A DNA stretch of 38,981 nucleotides, from NCBI GenBank assembly GCA_015295945.1, contig DVED01000166.1:1-38981 (forward strand), given 5' to 3'. The position numbers and the translations under genes were made by a program. This stretch comes from Oscillatoriales cyanobacterium M59_W2019_021. GTDB lineage: Bacteria > Cyanobacteriota > Cyanobacteriia > Cyanobacteriales > Geitlerinemataceae. Positions 1-7,453 of this stretch are shown in pieces. How positions within the stretch are numbered: position 1 is the stretch's first letter; every line of letters starts with the position of its first letter. Under the pieces are notes generated by a model, which was not told the origin of the DNA, did no database searches, and saw only the letters and a list, made by a program, of their open reading frames with translations.

Positions 1-703
1 ACCCCTTCCCACCGCCGTCGCCAACCAACCCGCGACTGCTCCCGGAACTTCCCCCAAACCCGCGACCCCCACCACCCCCAACTCGCCAACTCCGACGCCA
101 ACAAATCCCGCCTCACCCGAACCCACTTCCACGCCAACCCCCTCATCTCCCACTCCAGAACCCACAGCAGAACCCACCCGCGAACCCGACCCCCAACCCA
201 CTGGCGAACCCCCTGGCGGCAACGACTCCCCCTCCGGGAACGATCCTCCGGTGACGGACGAATTTCCTCCGGACGATCCGGGAGGCAACCCCGGAGGTGT
301 GCCAGATTCATCCCCCCCGTCAGAGGATGCTGGTGGAACGTCGGGGGGAACGGGTGACAGGGATGTAGGTGCAACTGAGGGTTTCGTTGCCTACCAGAGA
401 TCGGGACTGCCTGCGGGAGGATGCGGGGGGTCGTGTCCGGACAGTCCCGCACAACCTCAAATTACCCCCGGTCAGCAGTTTGCGATTACGTACGCACCCA
501 CACAACGGTACTGTTCCGGTACGAGTCTCGTCGTTACCGTGGTGGTGAATACCGAAGGGACGATCGAACCCGATCCCGATGCCTCCGGCGATGCTTGTGA
601 GGAAATCGCGCGATCGGTCGTGAGTGGTTGGAGTTTTCAACCCGCTGAAACTGGCGGATCTCCCGTGTTTAGCGTTCTGGAAATCGATCTCCAATTTTTG
701 TAA
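1..703 (+). CDS. Proline-rich protein with TonB-C-like C-terminal domain (5' end outside window)
   Basis: The frame is open from base 2 to the TAA at 701-703, so the start lies upstream of the window; the GTG at 251 is only an internal codon. The visible N-terminal part is a long low-complexity linker rich in Pro, Thr, Ser and Glu, passing into Gly/Asp/Pro-rich sequence. The last ~75 residues form a compact domain (ITYAPTQRYCSG through SVLEIDLQF) with the beta-strand and terminal-strand pattern of the TonB C-terminal or energy-transducing family, including VVTVVVNTEGTI and VSGWSFQPA. A TonB-like protein would be inner-membrane anchored and span the periplasm through the Pro-rich linker, but any anchor lies outside the window. 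Two Cys pairs are unusual. Domain assignment is moderate; function is inferred. Confidence 0.6.
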   Translation, partial: PLPTAVANQPATAPGTSPKPATPTTPNSPTPTPTNPASPEPTSTPTPSSPTPEPTAEPTREPDPQPTGEPPGGNDSPSGNDPPVTDEFPPDDPGGNPGGVPDSSPPSEDAGGTSGGTGDRDVGATEGFVAYQRSGLPAGGCGGSCPDSPAQPQITPGQQFAITYAPTQRYCSGTSLVVTVVVNTEGTIEPDPDASGDACEEIARSVVSGWSFQPAETGGSPVFSVLEIDLQFL

Positions 704-817
704 AGATTGGAGATCGGACTCAAATCAATATCCGCCTTCACTTAACCAATTTTAACTTAACAGAAGCTAGGCAGGATAGAATGAATTTATGTCTTTTTGA
801 TGGGGAATAAACAGGGG

Positions 818-844
818 TTGACATATATTATCAAGCCGTAATAG
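818..844 (+). promoter_or_regulatory. Possible sigma-70-type promoter upstream of the antitoxin gene
   Basis: A perfect TTGACA at 818-823 is followed 15 bases later by TAATAG at 839-844, in an AT-rich stretch between the TonB-like gene and the antitoxin ORF. The spacer is shorter than the usual 17 bases, so this is only a candidate. The antitoxin starts ~95 bases downstream. Confidence 0.3.
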
Positions 845-938
845 CATTCGATAAAATCTATATATTGTACCGCAATTGCAATGCAATGGAAGACAAAGTT
901 GCTATTGTAGAAGAAAAATAAATGATAGGAAATGAGAG

Positions 939-1211
939 ATGAAAATCAATATTGAATTAAATCCAGAATACCAATCAAAGCTGGTTTACGTGCAAGAAAA
1001 AACAGACCAGCAAGATATAAAAGCTTTGATTGAGGCGGCGATCGATGCCTACTACAGTCAATTAAAAGCACCTCGTAAAACAGCACTAGAAATTTTCAGA
1101 TCTTCCGGGTTTATTGGCTGCATCCAGGCAGATGTAAACCTATTAACGAACTATAAATCTATTGTCAGATCGGCTATTCAGGAACGATTAAACCGTTCGC
1201 AAGAATTATGA
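939..1211 (+). CDS. VapB-like antitoxin of a PIN-domain toxin-antitoxin pair
   Basis: This is a 90-aa protein beginning MKINIELNPEYQSKL, the style of small cyanobacterial antitoxins encoded directly before PIN-domain toxins. The N-terminal ~45 residues read as a short strand followed by helices (QDIKALIEAAIDAYYSQL), as in ribbon-helix-helix antitoxins. The C-terminal part (KTALEIFRSSGFIGCI) resembles the toxin-wrapping tail of this group. The stop TGA at 1209-1211 overlaps the ATG of the PIN reading frame at 1208, a typical translationally coupled arrangement. The antitoxin looks intact while the toxin is broken. If expressed it could still autorepress its promoter or neutralise a related toxin elsewhere in the genome; that is inference. 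Confidence 0.65.
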   Translation: MKINIELNPEYQSKLVYVQEKTDQQDIKALIEAAIDAYYSQLKAPRKTALEIFRSSGFIGCIQADVNLLTNYKSIVRSAIQERLNRSQEL

Positions 1212-1479
1212 TTATTGCCGATACTGGTTTTTTCTTTGCCCTTGCGAGTCAGGGCGATCGCTATCACACAGCCGCGCTATGAGCCATTAATGAGCCTTTA
1301 ATAACAACTTATCCAGTGATTACAGAAACCTGTTATTTATTGCTTTCCACAGGTGGCAATTTTGCACAGTGTCGTTTTCTGAGAAATGTAGTATCAGGTG
1401 CGGTTAATATCTTTCACCTGCAAGAATCACACCTTATCCGAATGATTGAATTGCGATTTGTCAATGGACATGGCAGACG
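1208..1479 (+). pseudogene. Degraded PIN-domain (VapC-like) toxin
   Basis: The frame starts at the ATG overlapping the antitoxin stop and reads MIIADTGFFFALASQGDRYH, the classic PIN N-terminus with the first acidic metal ligand (Asp in IADTGFF). An in-frame TGA at 1280-1282 interrupts it after 24 codons. The same frame then resumes with EPLITTYPVITETCYLLLS, containing the conserved second acidic residue (Glu of TETC). Near 1452 the frame is lost again: in the next frame DLSMDMADA matches the third conserved PIN motif (LPMDLADAS in intact relatives). Homology then stops at a junction near 1479. So there is one nonsense codon, at least one frameshift with a small deletion, and loss of the C-terminal third. 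An intact PIN toxin would be a metal-dependent RNase; this one should be inactive. Confidence 0.7.
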
Positions 1480-1996
1480 CATTTTGAAGTCTATGACCTA
1501 AATGCTGACTTACAAATAATCATCGATCGTTTACGTGAAGTAGCTGAACATCCAATTGAGTTTCAAAATATATCGAGTAGTTTTATCGATCTAAAAATTA
1601 TTGAGCAGTTACGCTTAGTTAAAAGTTTTAAGTTTGACCTGTCAAAAATTGTTCAGTTCTGTGAAGAGCTAAATAGCTCATTCAATGCAGGTTATTACTT
1701 ATCGTCTGCTTTATTGCTAAGAGCGCTCATCAACCATTTGCCGCCAATTTTTGGGCATACTACTTTTCAGCAGATGGTTAGCCAAGTTTCAAAAAGTCGT
1801 CGAGAATTATTCAAGCCACTTGACGAAGTGGCAAGGGATGTAGCCGATCTTCACACACACGATTTAATACGTTTTAATACGTTCTAAAGAGATTTTGCCA
1901 ACCAGAAATCAGATTGAACCCTTTAAGGCAAACCTCGAATTTCTTCTACAAGAGGTGCTTATTGAGGTACAAAAAAGTAGTAGCGGTACAAGCTAA
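1480..1996 (+). pseudogene. 3' fragment of a hypothetical gene, frameshifted by a 10-bp tandem duplication
   Basis: From the end of the PIN homology a frame reads HFEVYDLNADLQIIIDRL and continues for ~135 codons, through VQFCEELNSSFNAGYYLS and LLLRALINHLPPIFG, to LHTHDLIRFNTF and a TAA at 1885. A perfect 10-bp duplication (tttaatacgt at 1863-1872 and 1873-1882) causes that stop. Removing one copy joins DLIR to SKEILPTRNQIEPF and carries the frame on to a TAA at 1994-1996. The restored C-terminal domain, with its HLPPIFG and HTxxIRxKExLPTxxQ pattern, looks like one shared by many bacterial hypothetical proteins, but I cannot name the family. No start codon is visible: the gene has lost its 5' end at the junction with the toxin remnant. 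I infer a non-functional remnant. Confidence 0.6.
1863..1882. repeat. Perfect 10-bp tandem duplication
   Basis: The unit tttaatacgt occurs twice back to back. Its length is not a multiple of three, so it shifts the frame and creates the TAA at 1885; collapsing it restores ~36 further codons in frame. Confidence 0.85.
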
Positions 1997-2033
1997 CAAT
2001 CGCATTGCAGTGGACAGTTGAGAGTCTTTTCAT

Positions 2034-2660
2034 CTAACATTGATCCACGATCGACTCTTCCACGACTTCGGGATCGACGATGGGAACCCCCTCTGCCAGA
2101 TCGAAACTGCCGACGAGATCGACAGTTCCGTCCTTTTGTAAAAACGAGACACCTGCCAATCCCAGGCTTCCCGTTCCCTCAATGCCACTGAGACGAACTT
2201 TGACGATTTTGGCATCGCGAACTTCTAAAATTGCCCCTTTTACCCAAAATTCCCCTTCGACCTCAAACTCCATCTCTCCGAGGGAGCGATCGGCTAAACT
2301 GGGTTCGAGGGTGGGTGCGTGACGGGTGGTCACTGAATGCTCGACTAAAGGAACGATCGCCGTTTCCTCTGGGGGATGTTTTGCGGGATCGCCATACTCT
2401 TGCAAGTCGGGATGGGTTTTCCACGCAGGAATTAACACCCCTCGGAGAAGGTCGATCTCTAACAACTCGGCTAACTTGTCCAACATCACCTGAAATAGAT
2501 CGTGGTAGAAACTGTCAGGTAAACTCACCCCCTGGCTGGCTTCTGCCATGTTTTGCTGGAGGGGTTGAAACATTTCGCTATTAGCGAGGCTTGCCACTTG
2601 ACGATCTCCGAGTTCGTTCAACCCAAAAAATTGACTGAGGGAAATTTGCTTTCCGTTCAC
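2034..2660 (-). CDS. Hypothetical protein, 208 aa
   Basis: A soluble, acidic protein with no signal peptide or membrane segment. The start is GTG at 2660, with an AAGGTG purine-rich stretch about 8 bases upstream as a plausible ribosome-binding site. The N-terminal half is helical and Gln/Leu-rich (SLSQFFGLNELGDRQV and DSFYHDLFQVMLDKLAELLE). A linker rich in Pro/Glu follows, and then a beta-rich C-terminal ~85 residues (FEVEGEFWVKGAILEVRDAK through GSLGLAGVSFLQKDGTVDLVG) that reads like a small barrel or sandwich. I do not recognise the family. It lies in the same orientation as the two membrane/envelope genes to its right, with a 68-base gap to the first, so joint transcription is possible. 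Confidence 0.6.
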   Translation of the reverse strand: MNGKQISLSQFFGLNELGDRQVASLANSEMFQPLQQNMAEASQGVSLPDSFYHDLFQVMLDKLAELLEIDLLRGVLIPAWKTHPDLQEYGDPAKHPPEETAIVPLVEHSVTTRHAPTLEPSLADRSLGEMEFEVEGEFWVKGAILEVRDAKIVKVRLSGIEGTGSLGLAGVSFLQKDGTVDLVGSFDLAEGVPIVDPEVVEESIVDQC

Positions 2661-2728
2661 GATCGAAACACCTTAATGAAATGAAGAACCCTACAAGGGG
2701 TGAGAAGTAGGAACGGGATTTCCGTTCG

Positions 2729-3790
2729 CTAATCCTGCGATTTGTCGATCGTCCCATTTGCCGATCGATCGACCAGCGACGCGGGAGATTTGAGGGATTG
2801 GCGACCGGGATCGAACTTCGTTCTCATGGCAACACGATCGACATTCATCCGCAGGGAACCGTTCCCCTTCACGGTTGGGTGGGAAGAACCCGCCATCCCC
2901 GTACCATCAAGACTCGGAAGCGGTGGAATCGGTTCGGATGGAAGAAGAGCGGCATCCGATCGAGATCGGCGTTTTTGCCACAAAAACAGGGGAATTCCCG
3001 CGAGTAAGAGTGCGATGAGACCAACGGGAATCCACCACCCAGAACGCGACTGCGATGGGGTTTCCGGGGTGGTTTCCGGGGAAATCGGGACTAATGGCGT
3101 GGCTCTGGGTGAGGGACTGCGAGTCGGGACTCGGTTGAGAGGATTGGGGGAGGCAACGGGAGGCGATGTCTGCGGTGACGGTTGGGGAGACGGCGGCGAT
3201 GCTCCTGGAGATGGTGCGATCGTCTGTTGCGGCGAAAGCAGAGACGGCAAGGGAGCCACCCTGGGAGAAGCAGCAGGCGTGGGGATGGCTTCGGGAGTGG
3301 CTTCCGGTGTGGGTGTGGGGGTTGGCGTCGTCAGTTCCGACTGGGGAACGGTCAAATCCGGTTGTAAGGTCGGTGCGATACTCTCAGAGGGAGTTGCTGG
3401 TGCAAGTGTAGGTTCGGGTTCGGGGGTGGGTTCCGGTTGCGGTTCGATCGTCGGTTCCTCTGGCGGAGGTGATGGCTTTTCGAGAAGGGGTTCTGGCGAT
3501 GCCGATTCGGTTTCTGGAATCGGTTTGGGTTGCAGGGTCGGCTCGTCAGCGGGTTCTTCCGGTGGTGGCGGCTTCTTCTGTAACGCGGGTTCCACCGGAG
3601 ACGACTCGCTCTCGTCCGGAATCGATTCTGACTCCGAGGTTGGTGCGACGGCGGGTTTGGGTCGATCTTCGAGTTCGCCGTCGGTGGGAGTTGGGTCTTC
3701 GGGTGCAACCTGAGCCAAAATTACGGTGGGTTGGAAGAGGATGAAGGAGAGGAAACTTGCTCTGAGAAACCCGAAAATCAGCGTTCGCAT
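2729..3790 (-). CDS. Proline-rich exported protein with C-terminal membrane anchor
   Basis: I chose the ATG at 3790 (MRTLIFGFLRASFLSFILF) over a TTG four codons upstream because it begins directly with a signal peptide ending near VILAQVAPED. Residues ~30-230 are a low-complexity, negatively charged Pro/Glu/Thr/Ser linker with many EPxPE and PTPTP runs. A single hydrophobic helix follows (WWIPVGLIALLLAGIPLFLW) and then a basic stop-transfer stretch (QKRRSRSD) and ~60 further residues, giving a predicted periplasmic Pro-rich region and a cytosolic tail. The composition is like that of cell-wall-spanning linkers, but there is no catalytic domain. Function unknown. Frames on the other strand over this region are composition artefacts. 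Confidence 0.65.
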   Translation of the reverse strand: MRTLIFGFLRASFLSFILFQPTVILAQVAPEDPTPTDGELEDRPKPAVAPTSESESIPDESESSPVEPALQKKPPPPEEPADEPTLQPKPIPETESASPEPLLEKPSPPPEEPTIEPQPEPTPEPEPTLAPATPSESIAPTLQPDLTVPQSELTTPTPTPTPEATPEAIPTPAASPRVAPLPSLLSPQQTIAPSPGASPPSPQPSPQTSPPVASPNPLNRVPTRSPSPRATPLVPISPETTPETPSQSRSGWWIPVGLIALLLAGIPLFLWQKRRSRSDAALLPSEPIPPLPSLDGTGMAGSSHPTVKGNGSLRMNVDRVAMRTKFDPGRQSLKSPASLVDRSANGTIDKSQD

Positions 3791-3863
3791 GATGAGTGCC
3801 AAGTAGAAGTGTATCAGGGTTGGTAATGGAGAATCGGTTCAAGGTTGCCGCCATCCCTTCAAA

Positions 3864-4424
3864 TTATTCTAGATCGTTCGGGTCGATCGATCGAGAATAC
3901 CCCCAGCACAAACCGCAATTGATTCCCAACAGCAAACCCGTTAAAATACCGAGCATCCCGAACAACTGAATGCTGCACCAAAATAGCGGCTTGATATGCG
4001 CCCCAAGCAGCAAATCCGGAGAACTGACGAGATTTTGACTGTTCATCAGCATCAGGCGAATGAAGGGGGAAAAATCGAAGCCTTTGGCTTCAATGAGACT
4101 GGGAAAAACGATCGCCGTACAGACGGCGGAAAACAGTCCGTGAATAAGGGGATGTTCGATTAAACCTTGTCCCAAGCCTAACATCAGAAAAAAGATGGCG
4201 ATCGCCCCAAGTCGATACACCGCCGTACTGGTTTCTTTCGCTGGAGCGAGCTGCCAACTCAGCCACGCCAAACTATACCCCGCACCGCCAATCCACATCG
4301 GCGTCCAACTCCACGGATATCGTTCCAATTGGCGCGTTTTTGCCAATCCCAAAATCGCTCTAACTGACTGAACTGTGCATCGTAGATACAACCCCATTAT
4401 TTCTAGGTTCTTGACTAATACCAT
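3864..4424 (-). CDS. Hypothetical integral membrane protein
   Basis: This is a ~186-aa protein with about four hydrophobic segments: around residues 45-62 (WIGGAGYSLAWLSWQL), 70-90 (LGAIAIFFLMLGLGQGLI), 93-110 (HGLFSAVCTAIVFPSLI) and 145-172 (LFWCSIQLFGMLGILTGLLL). ATG at 4424 gives the longest form; ATG at 4397 (MGLYLRC) is an alternative and removes nine residues. No catalytic motif or known domain stands out. It is transcribed in the same direction as the exported Pro-rich protein 73 bases downstream, so the two could be co-expressed. The function is unknown. Confidence 0.55.
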   Translation of the reverse strand: MVLVKNLEIMGLYLRCTVQSVRAILGLAKTRQLERYPWSWTPMWIGGAGYSLAWLSWQLAPAKETSTAVYRLGAIAIFFLMLGLGQGLIEHPLIHGLFSAVCTAIVFPSLIEAKGFDFSPFIRLMLMNSQNLVSSPDLLLGAHIKPLFWCSIQLFGMLGILTGLLLGINCGLCWGYSRSIDPNDLE

Positions 4425-4469
4425 TCTTCAAAAATAGTGAAAGACTTGGAACTTGCCCTCATCTCCTAA

Positions 4470-4497
4470 CCCCTTCTCCCAAGCTTAGGAGAAGGGG
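4470..4497. repeat. Intergenic inverted repeat (10-bp arms)
   Basis: CCCCTTCTCC at 4470-4479 and GGAGAAGGGG at 4488-4497 form a perfect stem with an 8-base loop in the spacer between the membrane-protein gene and the DUF1822 gene. From memory, this sequence style is common as dispersed intergenic repeats in filamentous cyanobacteria. It lies just upstream of the membrane-protein gene and beyond the 3' end of the DUF1822 gene, so it could terminate the latter, but it lacks a U-run. Confidence 0.6.
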
Positions 4498-4682
4498 AAT
4501 AGATCTATCTCGGAAATTTATAAAAATGGTATAACCTTAGACTGCGAGGTGAAATTAGCCCATCCCAATAGAGTTATTGACGACTAGCAACTAGCGTATT
4601 AACTCGAGTTCGCCTTTCGCTTCGTAAAGAGCCAGCGATCGCTCGATCGGATGACGAAGAATTACCCAGAATTAAAGATTGC

Positions 4683-5711
4683 TTAAATTTCAAACTCCTC
4701 CGTAACGCTAGCAGAATTGAGCGATAGAGTCGCACTAAATCGATCTCCCGGATCTCCTACTAATCGCAATTGAATGTAGTTGTCCGATTGCCGAGATTGT
4801 GTCTGCAATCGGGCATGACTCGCGCGATCTCGAACGCCTAATTGTAAGTTCGGTGAGAGATAAATATTCCCTCCCGTTGGATGCACTTGGAGGCGCACAT
4901 CTACTTTGTTATTTTCAATTTTCCTCAACTCAACCAACAGGACAACCGAACAACCCGACAATTGAATGCCGAGATCGATGGATTTACCCCGCCTCACCAG
5001 GGAACGATCGTCCGAATTCGAGGGCGAACTGGATAAATTGGGCGATCGAAACCGAAAATCTAAACAAGGTGCAGATCGCCCTAATAACCGATCAATCGCC
5101 TGCCAACCCACGTCAAAAATATCGTCAAACCATTGACTTAAATGGGTGACAGTTTCGTCAGTAATGGAACGATTCGATCTGCGAAAATCAGCTATAGTCT
5201 CATCAGAAACAGGCGGCGAGATCGTAATTTCAGAACGTTCGAGATCGTGCAACCGCACCAGTAAAGTATCGAGAGATTGCAGGCGATCGACATCAACTGT
5301 CATTTGCGCCACCTGCGGCACAAATCCTAATAGCGTTCCCTCAGAAAAATGTTCGTCCAATCGAACGATAATATAACCGATGCGATCGTGCCAAACGTCT
5401 GGAGGAATCGCACAACAGCGTTCCCCGCTTCGCAGCGATCGGCATTCTAAATGTCCGATTCCCGGAATGTCGATATCCGCAACATTTGCACACAAACGCC
5501 CCACCCGATTCCAGCTATAGCTCGATGTTAAACTCGTGGGAATTTCTAGCATTTCTAAATAGCGATTGACCACGAGAACGGCTAAGGTATTGAGATACAC
5601 TTGCTCGGATTTATCCGGGGTGGGTTGCTCTCGGGCAAATCGCAAGGCAATTTGGCGATCGGCTCGCCCAATAGGAATCGATATCGTCAGGTGTCCGGTA
5701 GAGTAAGTCAT
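4683..5711 (-). CDS. DUF1822 family protein
   Basis: This 342-aa protein has the hallmark DUF1822 N-terminus: QVYLNTLAVLVVNRYLEMLE near residues 38-57, a SYSWN motif, a VADIDIPGIGHLECR segment, and then PPDVWHDRIGYIIVRLDE followed by EGTLLGFVPQVA. This family is essentially cyanobacterial, its biochemical role is not established, and it is often encoded directly after a divergent sigma-factor-like gene, as here. The C-terminal ~150 residues include a hydrophobic strand-rich region (SIDLGIQLSGCSVVLLVEL) and end with short beta strands. It starts at ATG 5711, 45 bases after the sigma-like gene, so the two probably share a transcript. A regulator of, or effector for, that factor is a reasonable inference but unproven. 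Confidence 0.8.
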   Translation of the reverse strand: MTYSTGHLTISIPIGRADRQIALRFAREQPTPDKSEQVYLNTLAVLVVNRYLEMLEIPTSLTSSYSWNRVGRLCANVADIDIPGIGHLECRSLRSGERCCAIPPDVWHDRIGYIIVRLDEHFSEGTLLGFVPQVAQMTVDVDRLQSLDTLLVRLHDLERSEITISPPVSDETIADFRRSNRSITDETVTHLSQWFDDIFDVGWQAIDRLLGRSAPCLDFRFRSPNLSSSPSNSDDRSLVRRGKSIDLGIQLSGCSVVLLVELRKIENNKVDVRLQVHPTGGNIYLSPNLQLGVRDRASHARLQTQSRQSDNYIQLRLVGDPGDRFSATLSLNSASVTEEFEI

Positions 5712-5756
5712 GGAAATTGCGAATGTTGGATCTCAAAGGGATTTAGATGATGAGAA

Positions 5757-6431
5757 TTATAGATAACCTTGCGATCGACCGAATGCCAAAAGACGGGGGA
5801 AGCACTCTCGCTGATAAAAGTTACTGAGCGTCGAAATTCCCACCCCAAACTGTTGGGATAAATCTTCCCAAGACCTTTCAGGAGGCAAGCGATGTAAGAT
5901 TAAAACGTAACAGTTAATATCCGGGCGATTGCGGACGTGAATTTTACGCAATTGACGGCTTTCGTTTTCCACCCATTCTTTAATATCGTCTAAAATCGGT
6001 GGTGGTTCCGGCGGAGCGGCGATCGTCTCTACGGGATCTAAAGGTTCGTCGCGATAGTAAGGCATCCTTTTCTTTGCTCGTTCTGCTGCTTTCTGGAAAC
6101 GATCCTGAATGCGACGCTTGAGATAAGCGTTCAGCCAGGTGGTGATGCAACCTCGATTGGGATCGTAAGCCTGTCCCGTGGTGGGTTCGCAAAGATTGCG
6201 GCATAGGTACAGCCAAGTTTGTTGGAGGGCATCCTCGTAGTCGGAGTGGGCAAGTCCTGCCCCTCTCAAGAGTTTGCCCGATCGCTGAATTTCGCCAATC
6301 AGTTGATTGAGCCGTCTTCGACGTTCTAAGCTGCCTTTCGGGCAACAACAGGTTTTGGCAATCAGTCGATCGATATTCTCGTCCATTCTGTTGGTAGCTT
6401 GGATTGACGGCAAGTTTGGATGTTTTCTCAC
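5757..6431 (-). CDS. Divergent sigma-70 family factor
   Basis: Residues ~60-120 resemble sigma region 2: DYEDALQQTWLYLCRNL followed by YDPNRGCITTWLNAYLKRRI, the fold that binds the core-polymerase clamp and the -10 element. A Pro-rich linker follows, and the C-terminal ~50 residues (INCYVLILHRLPPERSW through GVGISTLSNFYQRE) form a helix-turn-helix like region 4. At 224 aa it has the two-domain size of alternative (ECF-like) sigma factors. The start is either GTG at 6431, which directly abuts the TAA of the MshEN gene, or ATG at 6386 (MDENIDRLIAK); neither has a strong Shine-Dalgarno sequence. A Cys cluster (KTCCCPKG) near the N-terminus is conspicuous and could be redox- or metal-sensitive. 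It sits in an operon with the MshEN protein upstream and DUF1822 downstream. Confidence 0.75.
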   Translation of the reverse strand: MRKHPNLPSIQATNRMDENIDRLIAKTCCCPKGSLERRRRLNQLIGEIQRSGKLLRGAGLAHSDYEDALQQTWLYLCRNLCEPTTGQAYDPNRGCITTWLNAYLKRRIQDRFQKAAERAKKRMPYYRDEPLDPVETIAAPPEPPPILDDIKEWVENESRQLRKIHVRNRPDINCYVLILHRLPPERSWEDLSQQFGVGISTLSNFYQRECFPRLLAFGRSQGYL

Positions 6432-6629
6432 TTACTCGATCATCCAAAATCCTTCCCTACGCCACTTTTGTTCTTGCAACACTGCCACGAGATCGGTTTC
6501 GGACACGATCCCCCGTTCGAGCAACAGTTCGCCCAGTTTCCTCGACCCTGACTGTTGCTCGGTTAACAAAGTGGAAAGCTGCTGCGAAGACAGCAATTTC
6601 TTCCGTAGAAGAATTTCTCCAATTTTCAT
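6432..6629 (-). CDS. Stand-alone MshEN-type domain protein (candidate c-di-GMP sensor)
   Basis: The 65-aa protein is almost nothing but two 24-residue repeats. Residues 2-25 begin KIGEILLRKKLL and end LLTEQ; residues 31-54 begin KLGELLLERGIV and end VLQEQ. A five-residue spacer (QSGSR) separates them. This matches the MshEN signature, the N-terminal domain of GspE/MshE ATPases: two RLGxxLVxxGxVxxxxLxxxLxxQ motifs separated by exactly five residues, known to bind cyclic di-GMP in MshE-type proteins. Here Arg is Lys in both repeats, and the Gly of the first repeat is Lys, which may weaken binding. No ATPase domain is attached. Its stop codon abuts the next gene's start, so it heads a tight operon with the sigma-like factor. 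The c-di-GMP role is inferred from the family. Confidence 0.7.
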   Translation of the reverse strand: MKIGEILLRKKLLSSQQLSTLLTEQQSGSRKLGELLLERGIVSETDLVAVLQEQKWRREGFWMIE

Positions 6630-6833
6630 GACTTTGACAATTCCCTCTATTTAAACTTCAGGTGTTAGTCACGAGAATTTTCGAGAAATTCCACGATCCG
6701 TTACAATTCTTTATGGTTTGCCTCGAGCTATTCCCCACATCCTCGATGCGTGGCGGCGGTTTGACACGATCGCCATTTCCACAATTCGCCGATGCTGCCA
6801 CACACCCTACCCCTAGAATTGATGGTGCTTTAC

Positions 6834-6983
6834 TCAAAACTCAACCTTGTCATACAAATCTGCTAACTCGAATTCTACGGCGATCGATTCCAATACCCAC
6901 TTGGCTTCCAAACCATCGAGATCCCGCAACAGCCAGCCACGCTCGGTTTTGACCCAAATTTGTCCGAACTGGTATTGCGACTG
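6834..6983 (-). pseudogene. Short coding remnant, C-terminal end of an unknown protein
   Basis: Between an in-frame TAG (6984-6986) and a TGA (6834-6836) the minus strand reads about 49 codons with natural-looking protein sequence, including QFGQIWVKTERGWLLRDLDG and VLESIAVEFELADLYDKV. No start codon opens this frame, and its upstream side abuts the palindromic repeat at 6996-7013. It may be the 3' end of a gene whose 5' part was lost. The family is not recognised; it could also be a chance frame. Confidence 0.35.
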
Positions 6984-6995
6984 CTATAGAATCAA

Positions 6996-7013
6996 AGTCC
7001 GCCGACGCGGACT
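6996..7013. repeat. Short palindromic repeat (7-bp arms)
   Basis: AGTCCGC and GCGGACT flank a 4-base CGAC loop, a perfect GC-rich hairpin. Palindromes of this type are, to my knowledge, dispersed in intergenic DNA of filamentous cyanobacteria. Confidence 0.55.
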
Positions 7014-7182
7014 CATGAATTCTTTATTTCGTGCCTGTTGCTGCGGTTGAAACCGCCGTCTGAATGGTTGCGTTTCATCTTCCCCCAATTGTAAAAAACT
7101 AAACCTATCAGCCCATCACCGTCCCACTCAGCAGCGATCGCTGTCGGTCGTGATAAAATCGGATGAATTCTTGCAGGTCGGT

Positions 7183-7274
7183 GGCTATAGCAGAAGGCTC
7201 TAGGGCAGAAGGAAAAAGGTTGATCGGTCCGGGTTTTCAGTTTTGCCTTTGTCCTTACACTCCTGGCTACAGCC
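7183..7274. repeat. Possible MITE-like element with imperfect inverted ends
   Basis: GGCTATAGC at 7183-7191 and GGCTACAGCC at 7265-7274 are near inverted copies of each other. Purine-rich agaaggcaaag-like tracts lie inside the left end, and pyrimidine-rich complementary tracts inside the right end. It has no coding capacity and no clear target-site duplication, so the call is tentative. Confidence 0.3.
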
Positions 7275-7453
7275 ATAATCAAGTAACATCCGAGCGAGTT
7301 TTCGATTTGATTTGATCGAAGCAGATTTTAGAATCATTGATTCCCGTCACCTCCAGTCCGATAACCCAAAATTTTAGAGCTTAGATCTAGGATTTTGGAT
7401 ATTTGATAGTCAATCTAAAATCTAAAATCGATGGACTTTAACTGAGGATCGCT

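Larger units (their letters stand above)
6630..7453. other. Gene-poor spacer of ~820 bp
   Basis: I see no convincing intact gene on either strand. The stretch holds a short minus-strand coding remnant (6834-6983), a palindromic repeat (6996-7013), a possible small element with imperfect inverted ends (7183-7274), and AT-rich sequence with repeats of ctaaaat just upstream of the coiled-coil gene. The longest open frame (7013-7282, minus) has no protein-like pattern. Confidence 0.6.

Noticed and set aside
2742-3713. Long open frame on the plus strand opposite the Pro-rich exported protein.
   Set aside because: It is a Gly/Ser/Val low-complexity mirror of the Pro/Glu/Thr-rich coding strand, which has a signal peptide and TM helix.
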